A stretch of DNA of 64,000 nt from Porphyra umbilicalis (lineage: Eukaryota > Rhodophyta > Bangiophyceae > Bangiales > Bangiaceae): contig KV918943.1 of NCBI GenBank assembly GCA_002049455.2, positions 62,001-126,000 of the forward strand. Reading direction: 5' to 3'. Shown here piece by piece: positions 43,403 to 54,464 of the stretch. Each line of letters starts with the position of its first letter. Position 1 is the first letter of the stretch. The notes under the pieces are model-generated. The model was not told the origin of the DNA, made no database searches, and saw only the letters and a list, made by a program, of their open reading frames with translations. A program made the position numbers and the translations under genes.

Positions 43403-45872
43403 ACAGTTGGAGATGTTAAATTCTCTTCAGATGTGTTCGGAAATACCGGGTTCTACGTGCCCGTCCCGTCCGTTGCCTTCGGAAAGCTGCGCGATCCGTG
43501 GGCCGCCGTGCACATATCGCGCAGGGGCATTTCGAAGTGCGCGCAAAACGCGCATGCCTGCCACCGGCGGTGAGGGTTTATTGGCGCCACAGACCCCCAT
43601 AAATGATTCGCTGGACAACAGGCGTTTGCGGGCACTGCGCCGAGGACAACCGCGACGTCGCGGTGCGTGCAGGGCCCAACGGCAACGCACAAATGCGCGC
43701 TGCGCCATCTTTGTGACGCGTCAACGACTACGTAGCTCTGATCATTGCGCGCGGGCCCCACCCCCGCCCCCTGCGCACAAGAAAGAAGGCCTTGACTGGT
43801 GGAAGCGAGATCCCCGGCAGGCACGGTGTCATTTTCCTGGCGCGAAGGCGCGCGATCTCACCGTGATTCCACGTTGACCTGGTGAGACTCCCGCCCATGG
43901 CCGTGGCCGTGGCTCCTCTCCCGTGTGGCGGCATTGCAAACACTTGGTGGGTTCACAAAAGCCTGGCCGCCCTCTCATCGCCGGAACACCAACCGTGACA
44001 GGTGTGTGCTCGCTTCATATCTGACAATGTTACGCAACGCAGTATGGGGGCTCCACGCGTTTTTGACACACACACAACGTATTTGCTCTCAGGTTCCCTC
44101 ATTGAACTGGAAGTATTTTGTATTTATCAATGACGAGTAACCGCACGCTTTGCGTCGCGCGTCGCTCTCTGCGAAGCGTGCACCTTCCGCTCTGCATCTG
44201 TCGATTGATCCGACAGCAAGGCCACAGCGCACGTATGCAGACCAATCGGCACGCACGTATTGGTGCCATAGGTCGTCCTGCAAGACGTCCAGTACCATAA
44301 GGCTCCAGTGCTTGCTTTTAGGCACCCGGCGCCGGTCCATGCTCATGCACCTGTTCTCCATCACAGTGCGCAGCCGTCTCTGCACCAGCTGCATGAAAAA
44401 AAATGCCAGCCACACGTCCTTGAGGCCGTTGGCTCCCATGTTCACCAGGCTTGGCAGCTCGACCATCCAGACACACCACAATCGTGAACAAATGCAGCCT
44501 CCGGGACGCATGCCGGATGGCTGTCAGTCTGCGAGAGACGTGCCCCATCGTCAAGGTTGGTAGCCGCCAGCCTGCCGGTGAGCAGTCCGAGGCGAGGCGA
44601 CTCGGGCAGTATCTCTCCTCGTTGCAAGGAAGTCTTCCTCACCAACGGTTGTGGCTGTCAGGCATCAGGTAGGGTCTCGCCAGGAACTTAGCCACTTGCA
44701 GAGAGGAACTTATTATACATTTTTCTGAAGCCAATGGAGTTCCCGGTCAGATTTCGTGCCCGACTCGAGCAGGACTGTGTCAGGCCTCACCTCTGTCAGA
44801 CATGCGAAAACCGCCGGTCAGTGAGTGAGTGAGTGAGTGAGTGAGTGGTGAGTGAGCGACTCGCTTCAATGAAACCCCCTCTACTGGCAGCTGGCTGCGA
44901 CCGCTTGCCGTTCAGGAGCGGGCCTGCCGGCTGTGCACGCGTTGCAGTGTCAAGATGACAAACTGCGTGGACACCCCTCGGCTGGGAGCGTGCTGTGCGT
45001 GTTTGGTAGGGCGCTGCCGCCCCCTGAGGGGCGCGGCGAGGCGTGCTGTGGACCGGCCACTGTTGTCACGCGTACGCAACCCTGCTCTATGCGGATATTC
45101 GAAACGGCCAGAACTCCAGGCACTCCCCCATAATGAAGCCTGCCGCCCATCCACGATAGATGGGCGGCGGGAGTGCCAGCCAGGTGCTGTGCGGCGCGCG
45201 AACATGTCAGCCGCCGTCAGGGGTGCGGTGCGTGGGAGGGGCACGCAATTGTGAGTCATCGCGTATCGCGGATATCACACGCGTGTTCTGGTTGTTGTCG
45301 CCCCCCACCCACTCCCCGACTTGCCGCTGCAAATCGGGCGACGCTACTTGCCGTCGACGCCGCCCAGGGGCCCCAAGTACGTGGCGCAGGAGCTCGTTGC
45401 TCGTCAGGACCACCCGTGTCCCTGGGCGTGGGCCTTTCGTTCCGCCGACTTTTTGCGGCAGCTCCCCACCGTCTGACGCCACACCTGGCGTGGCGGCCGG
45501 ACCACAGCCGCCCTGCGAGTCGCAAACGCCCAACGTTGAACCGTCAACTGCGGAGCCGCGTGTTGGGCGACGGACCAGGTCGGGTAGACGCGTCCGCGTG
45601 GGCGTCCAGGAGGACCCGCCAAGCACGGCACGGGCCATCCCGCACGGGAGCGGCGGCGGGGATGCGCTCCGCCCACAGGCCAGGCGCTCCGATCCGCCGC
45701 CGCCGCGGGCCTACAAGAAGAGACCGCCGACCTCCCGACGATGCCCCCGATCGGTGCGAACCAGCACCCCACTCGCACACGCATCTATCCGCGACCGTCT
45801 TCACCACCCCCTTTACCCGCCAGAGCTCTCCCGGCCCAACACTTCCGGAGCTCCCTTCCCCCGCCCCCAAAA
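43403..45872. other. Region without a supported gene
   Basis: Short frames only; a minus-strand stretch at 44089-44511 is mildly protein-like (LQDDLWHQYVRADWSAYVR) but isolated. A GTGA microsatellite is at 44820. 45.3-45.87 kb has long plus frames upstream of the secreted-protein gene that look non-coding. Confidence 0.4.
44820..44847 (+). repeat. (GTGA)n microsatellite
   Basis: About seven tandem GTGA units, followed by one interrupted unit. Confidence 0.9.
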
Positions 45873-46417
45873 ATGAAGGTCGTCGCTGCCCTCGCCGCCG
45901 CCCTGGCGCTCGCCTCCACCGCGTCGGCAACGGTCCTGCCGTCCGTCCACCAAGCGGCGCCGTGCGCGACGCCCCCCCCCCCGCCGCCGCCGCCGTGCGC
46001 GCCGGCGCCGCCCGCGCCGTGGACGCCGACGCCGCCGACCGCGCCGGCGCCGTGGACGCCGACGCCACCGACCGCGCCGGCGCCGTGGACGCCGACGCCA
46101 CCGACCGCGCCGGCGCCGTGGACGCCGACGCTGCCCCCCAGCCGGCGCCGTGGACGCCGACGCCGCCCGGGGCGCCCGCGCCGTGGGCGCCCCCGCCCAT
46201 GGCGTCGATCGCGACGCTTGCGGAGGACGAGGGGATGGTCACCGCCACCGCCGGCGAGAAGGCGTGCACCCTGACCGAGGCGCTGCCCGAGGGCGAGATC
46301 CTGCCCCCGTACGCGCAGGTGGAGGCCAAGTGGGACGCCGAGTGGGTCATCATGCAGACGCGTCCGGTCGGCACGACATACACCTGCAAGCTCGAGGTGC
46401 CGGCGGACCGCCGCTAG
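45873..46417 (+). CDS. Secreted Pro-rich repeat protein, frame break in a C run
   Basis: The ATG at 45873 begins a clear signal peptide, MKVVAALAAALALASTASA. A Pro/Cys segment and about five units of the 12-residue repeat PAPWTPTPPTA (36-bp DNA repeat, 46010-46180) follow, resembling cell-wall or extracellular matrix proteins. The start frame leaves the repeat at CTGCCCCCCAG (about 46130). The repeat and a conserved-looking tail resume in another frame: PMASIATLAEDEGMVTATAG, then PPYAQVEAKWDAEWVIMQTR and TTYTCKLEVPADRR, with a stop at 46415. One extra C would join them, so I treat this as one gene of about 181 residues with a homopolymer miscount. The tail has no named domain. Confidence 0.6.
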
Positions 46418-47645
46418 GGGGGGGGGTTGCCACGCCCACGACCAACGGGGGGGGGGGGGGGGTGCCCAGGGGAGGGGAAGGAGAGGCCGTGGGGTCGTCG
46501 ACAGCCGTGGTAGCCCCGCTGCTGCCCGTCACCGCCCGTCGGCGGATGCCGCGCGGCGTCTCTATTTTTTTTCGAGGATACTAAAGGACGACACGCACAA
46601 AAGCTTCAGCGTCACGCGCGCCGGGGAGCGCTCCGCAGCCGCAACATAGGGCGCGCCGAGGCACTACCATTGACCATGGGCAGCCGCCACGGCACTCCCA
46701 ACCAGCGGGTGGGCCACCCCCCAGCAGTAGAATGACGCCAATGTCTTGCCGGCAGCCACCGGCCGCCGCCGCCGCCGCCGCCACCGCCACCGCCACCGGC
46801 GCCCCACCGACGGCGGCGGCGGCAGCGCTTCTCGAAGAGGTGCCCGCCGACATAGCAGCGTCCTTGGTGCGCGGGAAGCCCCCCGCCGGGGGACGGCGAG
46901 CGGCCGACCCCGCGCGCTGCCCGAGGGGCGGGGGGCGCTGGGGCGGGCGGCGACGCCCACGGGAACGGCTCGGCTTCCGCGTCGGGGGTGGGGCGGGGGG
47001 AGCCGTGCCCGCCGCCGCCGACGCGCGGCCGGCGGCCGGCGCGGCCCCGCGCGCGTCGACGCGTCGGCGTCTGCCGACGGCGGGGACCGGGCGCGGTCGC
47101 AGGCGGAAACGACCACGAGCGTGGCACCGCGCGGACGAGCGACGGGTCCGCCTCGGCGGCGACGACGCGTGACGGTGGCGGCGGGGGGGTCCACGCGCCG
47201 CTCGGTAGCCGCCGGTCGGCGACGGGGGTGGCGGGCGCGTCGCCGGGCGGGCCAGGGCGGGCGGTGCCCGTCGCTCTCGCGGGGGGGTGTGGGGGGAGCC
47301 GCTGTCGCCGCCGGCGACGGCACGGCGGGAGCGGCGGCGGGCGGGCACGGGGGGGAAGGGCGCGTGTGCCACGGGGGGGGCGTGCGCACTATGACCGTCG
47401 GCCGGCGGGGGCGGTGGCGGTGGGTGGCCGCCGCGTGCCACCGGGGGGGCAGCGGTGCGTGTTTGGTGGTCTTCTTTTTTTGCCGTGTTGGAGCGGTGGT
47501 GCCGTACCAAAAAGGGCCACGTGCGGCTGCAATGGTCTGGGTGTCGCTGCGCACAGAGGCCTCCCGCCCACTCGTCGCCGTGCACCCGCCCCTGCCCGTT
47601 GCGCGGACCGAACCCCCCCCCTCCCCTCCCCCCCCCGCCACCCGA
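46418..47645. other. Very GC-rich region without a resolvable gene
   Basis: Long frames exist in all readings on both strands, all Arg/Pro/Ala/Gly-rich. G16 at 46447-46462 and many GCC repeats are present. A minus-strand gene is possible but cannot be told from composition. Confidence 0.3.
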
Positions 47646-48499
47646 TTACAGCTTGGCGGGCCGCCCCCCCCTCGCCCAGCGCACCTCCTCCATCAACCAC
47701 AACCCAAACTCCCCCGCCGGCGTCGCGCGCAGCTCCCGCACCGCGTCCTGGTAGGCGGACGGCAGCTCCTCCAAGGCCACCGGCTCCGTCGCCACCCGTG
47801 CATAGTGGCCGGGCGGAAACAGCACCGGCGCGGCCAGCGCCCCCCACGTAATGTCGAGCGTCGTCAGGCGGCTGCCGTCGCCGCCCAAAAAGCAGCGGCG
47901 GCCGGTCCCCCCCCCCCCCCCTTGGCCGCCTGCGCCGCGAGGCGCGCCGAGACGGCGTCAAACTGGGACCGCACGACCGCCAGGCTCCGCGCCGCCGCCG
48001 CCGCGTCGAGGGCCAAGCCGCGGCGGAGGTACGCGCCGACGACGCCCGCCGCGAGGGCGCCCTTGTACACCGCCCCCTCCACGGCGCCCAAGTGGCGGCA
48101 GGAGAGGCGGCCGAGCACGGAGCCCCCCGCCGCGAGCACGTGCTCGTACGCAAACCGCCGCGCGTGCACGCCGAGGCGCGCCGACAGCGTCGCCTCCAAC
48201 GCCACGTCGTCCGAGGTGGGGGGCGCCAGGGACGGGTCGACATCCTTTGCGACCCACGCGAGGATGGCGTCGGAGGAGAGGAGCGGGGGAGGGGGGGGGG
48301 CGCCCCCGGCGGGCGCCGGCCGCACGAGGATGGGGGTCGAGCGGGAGCCGTAGACGACCTGCGTGTACAGGAGGTACGTCGGGATGGCGTGCGCAGTGAC
48401 CGTGTGTGCGACGCCGGCGGCGGTGAGCGCCCACGCAGCGCGGTCACAGTAGTGGGACTGGGGGAGGATGATGAGGTTGGGGAGGGCGGCGGTGGCCAT
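47646..48499 (-). CDS. Glutathione S-transferase-like protein, frame break at a C15 run
   Basis: The ATG at 48499 starts MATAALPNLIILPQSHYCDR, a thioredoxin-fold GST N-terminal domain (beta strand, then Cys-containing helix start, then TPILV before beta 3). A helical domain follows: RLGVHARRFAYEHVLAAG, and YLRRGLALDAAAAARSLAVV. The frame changes at 15 C (47907-47921 on the plus strand). Beyond it another frame gives FLGGDGSRLTTLDITWGALA, which matches the GST C-domain FL.GD..T.aDi motif, and runs to a TAA at 47646. The whole is about 284 residues. The activity is unknown; such single-copy GST-like proteins are often plastidial. It is divergent from the FCF1 gene. Confidence 0.72.
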
Positions 48500-49563
48500 G
48501 GTTGGGGGGGGAGGAGGGCGAGGAGCGTCTGGGAGCAGCTTCAGTGGAGGACGTGAGGAGACGAGGAAGCGGCACTCTTGGAACAGACGACTGGGGCGGC
48601 ACAATAAATTCAAAGCGAGATGCAGCGACCGGCCATCAAGTGGTATGAATGCATACGTAGGCTCCTCCATTACGCGAAGACCATCACACGGAGACCGCGT
48701 GATGGAGGAGCCTGCGGGCCTGAGTGCAACATGATGCATCGCCACAACCGGGCGACCATAAACGCTTTCGTGATTGGAGCAGCTTGTTCAATTTCAACTG
48801 AACAGTGGAGAAACTGAAAGCGTGTTTGCAAACAAACCCCGGACTTGTAGAATGAAAAATATGTTCACACCACTGAAGTGTGAGCGAAGCGTCAAGGCTT
48901 CGGAGAGGTGTGCTATGTCGAGAGCTCCACGCCGCTCAGACAAATGCCACCGACATGTACGTCACTACACTACCGCACCAAATCAGCCTCCTCCCTCGTG
49001 TACCCCATCCTCACCCATATCACAGTCTGGTCAGCCTGTGCATTCTCCACCAACAACAACAGCTTGGTCAGGAGGCCGCCATCGTTACTCACATCCGGTT
49101 GCGTCCGTGCCCCCCGCGCCTGTTGCCATGGTGCCGCGTACCGCATCCATCACCGACTCTGAGAATCCGTTTTGGTCCGTCGTGCGTGAGCGCCTCGCGG
49201 CGGACCGCGAGGGTTTTCGACCCTCCACCCTTACCTTGTCCACGTGCCACAGAGGCCGCCTTCAGATTAAATTCAGCGCCTCCAATGAACTATTAGAATG
49301 TGAAAGATTCTTCGCTACCCGGTTCCAGCCATGCGGGACCAACTTGATTTGTGGGTAGGGCTACATCCTCTGGCCAATACGCCATGTCCGCCCTGAACTG
49401 GATAGTGCCGACGACGCTCCCGTCTCTAATCGCAGACGTTCTTCTCGACACCGCGGTGCCACCGTCTCCGCTTGCCACCGCTGCCGACTCTGCGGTCTGT
49501 CTCTCTGCCCTGGTTGTCGCCCCCCCCACCCCCCCCTGCCCTTTCCCCTTCTCGGCTGTTACA
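48500..49563. other. Divergent intergenic region GST-like / FCF1
   Basis: About 1 kb of moderate GC that must contain the promoters of the two divergent genes. An imperfect inverted repeat around GGAGGCTCCT/GGAGCC is at 48655-48710. No gene is seen. Confidence 0.5.
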
Positions 49564-50525
49564 ATGGGTCGCGCCAAGCGCACCCGCCAATACGGGGCGA
49601 CCAAGCGGTTGCTCAACCCCAAGGACGACCGGCTGCAGCTCAAGGCGGCCGCAAAGGCGGACGCGGCGCCCATTGTGCACCGTTCTTCTGACGCGACCAA
49701 GGGCGCTGTGGACGCAACAGTGCAGCGGTCTGAGTTGTTTTTCAGCCACAACCGTGCCTTGGGCCCGCCCTTCCATGTACGTATTTTTTCTGATTCTTTT
49801 TTCGACAGTGTGACATGTGTCCGCTTAGGTAGAACGGTGTCGCCCCTGGGCGTGTGCTCCGAGAGAGACCATTGCAGTCGTCTGTTAGTGCCAGGTGGGG
49901 GCTGGACGATGGTACGACCATGTCGTGGACTGGATTGACGTGGTCGCGACGGCGCATCGGTGGAACATCCGTCGAGTGACGCGGTTGCTAACCCAAGTAT
50001 CCGTTGTGTCGTGTCGCTTCATGCTGGAGTTGGCTTTCTTTGTAACCGCGTGCTGCTTTGACTGCGGCTATGCTGTATTCCCTGTGGCGCTCCCTTTCGT
50101 CGACGCTGTGGTATCCTCCCCTCCTCCTGCAGGTGCTGCTCGACACCAACTTCCTCAACATGTCCGTCGTGAATAAGCTGGACATTGCCCGCGGCATGCT
50201 CGACTGCCTCGCCGCCTCTGTAACCGTCTATGTGTCCGAGTGCGTCATGGCGGAACTCCAAAAGCTTGGCCCCAAATTTCGCATCGCACTGCGACTCGCT
50301 CGGGACAAGACGTTTGTGCAGCTGCCGTGCACGCACAAGGGCACCTATGCCGACGACTGCATCGTCGACCGGGTGACCGCGTCACGCATCTACATTGTCG
50401 CCACGTGCGACCGGGACTTGCGGCGACGGCTGCGCAAGGTGCCGGGCGTGCCCATCATGTACATCTCGGGGCACAAGTACACCGTGGAGCGGTTGCCAGA
50501 CGCTGCCTTCTTGGCACCAAGATGA
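49564..50525 (+). CDS. FCF1: rRNA-processing protein FCF1/UTP24 (PIN nuclease), two exons
   Basis: FCF1/UTP24 is the PIN-domain endonuclease of the small-subunit processome that cleaves pre-18S rRNA at A1/A2 in the nucleolus. Exon 1 (49564-49776) encodes MGRAKRTRQYGATKRLL, the family start, to LGPPFH. The intron 49777-50132 has GTACGT and CCTGCAG ends. Exon 2 (50133-50525) continues VLLDTNFLNMSVVNKLDIAR and ends AAFLAPR. The 201-residue product matches the usual about 198. Acidic PIN residues are visible in LLDTNF, CVMAELQKL, KGTYADDCIVDRV and ATCDRDLRRR, so the active site looks intact, followed by the signature KVPGVPIMYISGHKYTVERL. It converges on the TBC gene. Confidence 0.97.
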
Positions 50526-51061
50526 TCCATCTGCTGAGGGCGTATGGAGAAAACGTGGTTAGAGAAGGCGTCGTTGGGAAGGGCGCGCACATAGCAAGAG
50601 GTAGGAACAGGGAAGTTGTGCAAAAGCGAAGACGGGAGGGCGTCAATGTTACGTGCGTTAGTCACATGGCTTCCAAAACAATGAGATGGACAATCGTCAC
50701 ATGAGCAACGGCTCGTGAAGGAGAAAACAAGGTGTTCTCGGAGATTGGATCTAGGTCAAAGGATAGACCAAAACAAGGAGCAAACAAGAACGAGACGCAA
50801 CCTGTATACAAGACCAGAGCAAAATAAGTGATGGTGTAGACATGGCAGACGATGGGAGCAACGTAAACACAAGGCAGAGTGGAAGCACGCCAGTAACAAG
50901 GCACACAATCCCACACGCTTTGGCTGCACCGGTCGGCGAAGCGTCCGCGGCCAGTGTTCGCGGAACCACCGGCCCGACACAACGCGTGAAGCCAGTTGGC
51001 GCTCCGACAGCCCCGATAGAGGGCGTCGGGGACACAGCCCACACCCGACATGGTGCAAGCC
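50526..51061. other. Convergent intergenic region FCF1 / TBC
   Basis: About 540 bp of lower GC between the stop codons of two convergent genes, presumably 3' UTRs and terminators. No gene is seen. Confidence 0.6.
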
Positions 51062-52150
51062 TCAGAGCAGCCCCCGCCCCTTAACGTCGTCCCGGTAGTT
51101 GCACGCCCGCGTGATGCACTGGTCCATGTCAAGCTCCGGCAGGTGCGCCAGCACGGCCAGCATCTCTGGGGCCTCCACCTCCAGCAGCTGCTCTTGCATG
51201 CAGTCAAGGATGGCCAGGCACACGTACGGGTGGAGGTCCAAGCCTTCGCCTTCCCCCTCCACGTCCACGCCCGTCAGGTACGTGTCCCATAACCGCCGTG
51301 AGCACTCTGTTGGCAGCTGGCGACCGAGGAGGCCTTGCAGCCAGGCGGGCACCCACGCGCGTGCGTCAACCTCTTCCGACTCAAAGGCTTCATACAGCTC
51401 AGGTTGAAGGACCCGAAACAGCATGAGGAAGCGGCCGGTGGCGGCCGCCAAGCCATCCGTCGTAAACAACCGCTCGTGACGGCGCATCAGCGACGCGTAG
51501 CAGTGGTAGGCTTCCACCTCGGTCTCACAGACAACGACCAACTGGGAGGCAAGCGTCACCATTCCAGGAGAATACTCGTAGCTCGGGCGGTCGTCATTGT
51601 CCGCCGCCGCCTCGGCCGCCGTAGACAGCTGCGCCGCCACCACACGTGCCACGTCCAAGTACCGGTCGGGCGGCACCAGTGCAGTCGAGTCCCGCGACGC
51701 CCGCCGTTTCAGCTCCGCCCGCACCCGCCGCGCCGTGTCCGAATCAATGCCCGACCCGCCGGGGCCCGTCACGTCCAGCGCAATGCTAAGCGCCGCCGTG
51801 TAGTCTTCCTGCATGCGGCGGCGGGCGGTGAGCTCGTCAAACTTCTCGGGCGCCCACACGCCGAGCAAGTACGGCCACACGTGGGCGCGCGCCGAGTCGG
51901 GCACCCCCCCGCGGGCGGCAAGACGGAGCTTGACAATGTCCACATGCGTTTCAGCGTCAATGACCAGCTCCCGAAAGTGGCGGGCGTCGACAGCCGCCTC
52001 GGCAGCCAGCGCTTGCATGGTGTCGGCCGAGGGGGCCCCCCGCCGGCGTCGCCGCAAAGGTTCCTCCATCTCGACCGCCGCCGACAGGCCCGCCAGCGGT
52101 GCCGCCGCCGCCACCGGGGACGGCGCCGCCACAGGGACGGGGGACGTCAT
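51062..52150 (-). CDS. TBC-domain (Rab-GAP-like) protein
   Basis: TBC domains accelerate GTP hydrolysis by Rab GTPases in membrane traffic. The chosen start (MTSPVPVAAPSPV at 52150) gives 362 residues in one exon. The TBC motifs are in order: GVPDSARAHVWPYLLGVW (about 82-99), the arginine-finger motif IDSDTAR with Arg141, and PGMVTLASQLVVVCETEVEA (195-214). Then come CYASLMRRHERLF, LFRVLQPELYEAF and AWLQGLLGRQLPTECSRRLWD near the end. The second catalytic signature, normally YxQGM, reads YSPGM, so the glutamine finger is a proline (residue 195). It could be a weak GAP or a non-catalytic scaffold. It most resembles SGSM/TBC1D15-type domains. The upstream frame to 52213 lacks a better ATG. Confidence 0.88.
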   Translation of the reverse strand: MTSPVPVAAPSPVAAAAPLAGLSAAVEMEEPLRRRRRGAPSADTMQALAAEAAVDARHFRELVIDAETHVDIVKLRLAARGGVPDSARAHVWPYLLGVWAPEKFDELTARRRMQEDYTAALSIALDVTGPGGSGIDSDTARRVRAELKRRASRDSTALVPPDRYLDVARVVAAQLSTAAEAAADNDDRPSYEYSPGMVTLASQLVVVCETEVEAYHCYASLMRRHERLFTTDGLAAATGRFLMLFRVLQPELYEAFESEEVDARAWVPAWLQGLLGRQLPTECSRRLWDTYLTGVDVEGEGEGLDLHPYVCLAILDCMQEQLLEVEAPEMLAVLAHLPELDMDQCITRACNYRDDVKGRGLL

Positions 52151-52689
52151 GGTCGCTGTGGACAGAAGCGCGAAGGGTGGAGCTCTGCAGCGCCGCCACA
52201 CAGTTCGTCGCACTCGAAGGTTGTCCCGGCGGACAAACTTCGAGCGGGTCCAGAGCAGGTAGCCCCTGCTGTATGCCCTGCGAACGCCAGTTCCAGGATG
52301 TCAGCTGTCCATGTTGACGAATACTTAGTATCTCAGGTCGTAGTTCGAGAGCCATATCGTATTTATAATGGTCGCTAACTATTTTTTTGGATTTTTGCGG
52401 CGAGGTGGGGGCGTGGCGGATTGCAGAGCAGGCAGCGGTGTGCAACTGGGTCACTTCCCAAAACTGGCTGAACCATTTTTGATCTCGGCCAGTAACCGGT
52501 TGCAAAACCGATATTTTAAGTAGTCCGCAAAGCCTCGATAACATGGGTAGTTGTTTTCTGTCTGGCCGCTTTCCTGTACTACTTTGACCAATCATTGTCA
52601 CCAAATTGAAATTGGAACTGAGTGCCTCTGGAGTAAACTTCTAGCTGTGGGGAATGGTTCATTATCAAGTGCTTGTGGGGGGCAGCCGC
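52151..52689. other. 5' flank of the TBC gene, no gene seen
   Basis: Promoter region of the TBC gene and an AT-richer spacer (52.3-52.65 kb) before the inverted-duplication arm. Confidence 0.5.
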
Positions 52690-53435
52690 GAGCCGGACGC
52701 GGTGGGGATGACGGCGGCGTGCACGTCGCGACGTGCACCAGCGACGTCGCGGGGCGGCCGAGAGCCTCCCCGCTGTGCGCGCGCGCGTGTCGTGTCGTGG
52801 TGCGGGCGCGCCTCGGGCGGTCGGCTCGGTCGGGGTGGCGCGGCGGCTGCGTCTGGCGGTCGCGCGCGCGGTCGGCACCAGCGGGCAGCGGGTGGGTGTC
52901 ACCGACGAGGGCGGCGCCGGACGTCGTGGGTGGCGTGATAGAGCCGGTCGCGTCGGCTCGCGCCCGACCAGAGCGGCATCGTTCGTGGGCGCGGCTACGG
53001 GTGGGGAACAAATCAAGTTTGACCAGGCACTTTGGTTGTCGGTTGCCCTCGTGGCACACTGACACTAGCACAAGAACGCAAGTCACGCCAACGGTTGCTA
53101 CGGGCACCACGGCTCTTCATACTGGCCGATGCGGCCGTTCAAAGGCACTGTACAAGCACTCCAGGCGCACGGTGCCCGCCGCGCGCCGGCTACAAAGGCG
53201 GCGCATCACAGCCGGCACCGACACTCCCGCCACTATTCACATGCCCTCCACGCCGTGGGGACGGTCGGTCGGCTTCGCCTCGACCGCCACGCAGCCGTCG
53301 CACCAACGTCGGCCGACGCACCCGCCGCCGGTCCGCCGGCCTTCCGGCTCGCCGCCGCCGCCGTCACCGCCGCCGACCCCCCTCCTTACTTGCGGTCGGT
53401 GGTGAAGCCCGGAATCTCCACGGTGTTGGTGGTGT
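52690..53435 (+). repeat. Left arm of a roughly 750-bp inverted duplication
   Basis: Collinear with the reverse complement of about 55710-56500 over its whole length, with scattered substitutions and small indels. Matching landmarks: the AAGTCACGCCAACGGTTGCTACGGGCAC-type segment near 53085 against CCCGTAGCAACCATTGGCGTGACTT near 56070, and the GGTCGGCACCAGCGGGC segment. The arm includes the last codons of the 104-aa gene. Confidence 0.85.
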
Positions 53436-53700
53436 TGGAGTGGTGGCTCCGCGCCCGGTGGTCGGCCTGCCGCTCCGCCTTCTTCTCCGCCGCGGCGGCG
53501 CCGTGCTTGGTCGGCCGAAAGCCCCACACGTGGTCCTCCGCGGGCGTGTCCATGTGCTTCTTCCCATCGTACGAGGCGGCGCCGGGCTCCGCGCGGTGCG
53601 TGTCGTACTTGAGGTCCCGCGCCTCGCCGGGCTTCTTGGCTTCCGCCTCCTCAAACGCCTCGACGGTCTGGCGCGTCTGCTCCGACGCGTGGTCGCTCAT
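53386..53700 (-). CDS. Small hydrophilic protein, 104 aa
   Basis: Not recognised. An ATG at 53700 and a TAA at 53386 bound 104 charged residues with no long hydrophobic stretch: MSDHASEQTRQTVEAFEEAE, then PGEARDLKYDTHRAEPGAAS, HVWGFRPTKHGAAAAEKKAE and a tail NTVEIPGFTTDRK. High Ala/Glu/Lys/His and low hydrophobicity suggest a disordered, stress-protein-like molecule. A nearly identical tail (NTVEIPGFTTHRK plus stop) recurs in the other arm of the inverted duplication at 55713-55751, so the 3' end was duplicated. A G24 run lies 40 bp upstream of the start. Confidence 0.7.
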   Translation of the reverse strand: MSDHASEQTRQTVEAFEEAEAKKPGEARDLKYDTHRAEPGAASYDGKKHMDTPAEDHVWGFRPTKHGAAAAEKKAERQADHRARSHHSNTTNTVEIPGFTTDRK

Positions 53701-53738
53701 GGTTGGGGGGGTGGCGGGGGCGGGCGGGGACGACAGAC

Positions 53739-53762
53739 GGGGGGGGGGGGGGGGGGGGGGGG
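53739..53762 (+). repeat. G24 homopolymer
   Basis: Twenty-four G (poly-C in the sense of the 104-aa gene) lie just upstream of its start codon, within a longer G-rich stretch (53701-53790). Confidence 0.9.
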
Positions 53763-53790
53763 AGCGGTGGGGGGGGTGGGGAGTGTCGGG

Positions 53791-54464
53791 TGGAGGAAGT
53801 TGGCAGCAAGTGCGCGGTGGTGCTAGAGGGGTGACGTTGGGGTTGTGGGGGGGTCGGAGCGGCGTGATGATGGCGCGTGCGGGGGCGCAATCTGGAGATG
53901 ACGCGCAGAGGCGGCACTCTTCAAGCGTGTGGCGCTGCTAGGTGTCGTCAGGGGACCCCCTGGAGCATCATGCTGGGGGACGCCCCCCGCGTGACGCACA
54001 CGTGTGTAGGTCGAACGGCTCTCTCTGGTGCACTTGTGCAAGGTCCGTGCGCTTTGCATGCAGTGATGCCATCTTCCACGCGCTTCACGCAAAAAAATTC
54101 GTGACAAGTTGACAACAAGTGGAAGACAAGCCCTCGAGTTCCGTGAGTACAATCGGTCAATGATATCGGTCAAGTAAATTCAATATATTTAGGTTGACGA
54201 TGTCGTTTAGGTCGATCGGTAAGCCGGCAAGGATGCTGTTATCGATCGCTAAATGCCGACTGCTCGTACGGGGTGCGTGTTGCACGTGTGGCGCTTCTGC
54301 TCGCCACCTCGTGTAGCGGGGGTCTTGGTCTTTGTTGCCGAGCAGCGGCTCTCGTTGTGTCCAGCCTCCCTAGTCCACACTTGGAGCTCTTTTTGTGCGT
54401 GTCTTCGAGGTTGCCCCCCTTGTGACACCACCATCGCACGGTCCCCTCCGCGTCGGCGGCCGCC
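53791..54464. other. Divergent intergenic region 104-aa gene / LYR gene
   Basis: Promoters of both genes presumably lie here. 54.1-54.25 kb is AT-richer. No gene is seen. Confidence 0.5.
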
